Assembly (NCBI GenBank): GCA_028866835.1
Contig: JAGWHJ010000008.1
Span: 1-49,138 of the forward strand
Direction of reading: 5' to 3'
DNA: 49,138 nucleotides
Source of the DNA: Microcaldota archaeon
GTDB taxonomy: Archaea > Micrarchaeota > Micrarchaeia > Micrarchaeales > CABMGC01
Below are positions 47,989 to 49,138 of this stretch, one piece after another (positions within the stretch are counted from its first letter, which is position 1; every line of letters starts with the position of its first letter). Below the pieces are notes generated by a model. That model searched no databases, had not been told where the DNA came from, and saw nothing but the letters and a program-made list of their open reading frames with translations. The position numbers and the translations under genes were made by a program.

Positions 47989-49138
47989 ATGGGATCTATT
48001 TTATGGTTTGCGTTTCAAATGGAATCCATGCGGAAGATGATGTATGGGATAATTGCTGTCATAGTGATGGTAGCGATTGCTGTGATGGCCTTTTATATAC
48101 TAAATAACTCCCCCTCCCCGCCGATTCACTATTCCAGTAAGAATGCGACAAATGTAACTAATGGTATAAACAACTTTGCTTTTAAGGCATATTCAGAGCT
48201 AAACGCGGGATCTGACAATGGATCTACTAACATTTTCTTTTCGCCATTTTCCGTATACACCGCTATGTCAATGGTGGCTGAGGGAGCTGGCGGTAATACG
48301 GCTTCACAGATGCACGATGTCCTGGGCCTTTCGCCAAACTCATCGGATAATCACGCAGGCTTTGGGCTGTATTTAGCAGTATCAATGCTCACGGAACCGG
48401 GTATAATCTCTCAACTGCTGATTCGGTGTGGATCGAAAAGAATTTTCCAATCAATCAGGGGTTTACAAAAAATCTCTCTACTTACTACTTTGCATCTTCA
48501 TCTTCGGCTGATTTTGTTAATGACGCTTCTGGAGAGACAACAGATATTAACAATTGGGTTTCAAACAAAACAGATGGCAAGATTACTGATTTAATTCCGC
48601 CGGGTGGCTTAGATTCCAGCACTGTTTTAGTTCTCGTTAATGCAATATACTTTAAGGGAAAGTGGTTACAAGAATTTAATAGGAATAATACACGTTCGGA
48701 ACCATTTTACATTTCACCGGATCAAAAAACAAACGTTTCTATGATGTATTCGGAATTAAGTAACGCTTCTTATTACGGTAACGGCAATTATCAGGCTCTG
48801 GAAATGGACTATGCAGGAGGAAATCTATCAATGCTTATAGTATTGCCTAATCAGACTAGCCTTTCACAGATAGAGACAGGCCTTTCTTCCACTGAAATAA
48901 ATAGTATCCGTTCAAGACTTGTAAAACAGCAAGTAGACGTTTGGCTCCCTAGATTTAATATTACCAAGTTTGAGGATATGAGAGACCTGCTCGAATCACT
49001 TGGTATTCAAGATGCGTTTAATCCGAGCGCAGCTAATTTTTCTGGCATAGGTTCGGGGGGGCTTTCCATCTCTGATGTCTACCATAAAGCTTATATTCAA
49101 GTAAATGAGTCAGGCACTACGGCGGCAGCCGCAACAGG
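47989..49138 (+). pseudogene. Membrane-anchored serpin, frameshifted near 48364-48368 and truncated by window end
   Basis: Frame 1: TM MYGIIAVIVMVAIAVMAFYIL and NIFFSPFSVYTAMSMVAEGAGGNTASQMHDVLG. Shifted frame: INAHGTGYNLSTADSVWIEKNF...VLVNAIYFKGKW...FNPSAANFSGI...SDVYHKAYIQVNESGTTAAAAT, open to the edge. Confidence 0.88.

Noticed and set aside
1-49138. CRISPR array, tRNA/rRNA or transposon
   Set aside because: No regularly spaced direct repeats, cloverleaf-like GGTTCGAATCC blocks, rRNA stretches or transposase/IR pairs were seen by eye; tRNAscan-SE and CRISPR finders were not run.

Overview
The window is a gene-dense archaeal chromosome segment. Archaeal markers include GatE, RpoK, aIF2/IF5B, SMC, a geranylgeranyl reductase, an S26B-type signal peptidase and class-III-signal pilin-like N-termini. 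Ile codons are mostly ATA and Arg codons mostly AGG. Gene content resembles acidophilic Micrarchaeota/ARMAN-type DPANN archaea, but that lineage call is inference only. No rRNA, tRNA, CRISPR array or transposase was recognised by eye. Main content: a VapBC-like pair with a tandem palindromic operator candidate; an ABC transporter; a ~1580-aa Ig-like repeat surface protein with a 20-Gly linker; PurM; two transporters; a beta-oxidation locus (two acyl-CoA dehydrogenases flanking a CoxG-like protein, a gamma-CA/PaaY-like protein, and opposing 3-hydroxyacyl-CoA dehydrogenase, thiolase and enoyl-CoA hydratase); Fe/Mn and Ni/Co transporters; signal peptidase, SMC and an S2P protease; RpoK, IleS, an e-MtaB-like enzyme, GatE, NDK and IF2; and two LamG-pilin paralogs. 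Most worth a second look: (1) a diphosphomevalonate-decarboxylase-family gene followed 4 bp later by a P-loop kinase, suggesting a Thermoplasma-type mevalonate branch, with the kinase ORF cut by an in-frame TAA; (2) a membrane-anchored serpin missing one base at a G-run; (3) a CDP-alcohol phosphotransferase whose signature motif is split by a ~39-residue insertion; (4) acyl-CoA dehydrogenase paralogs with an 83-bp identical tract; (5) an edge-truncated HExxH protein absent from the ORF track.
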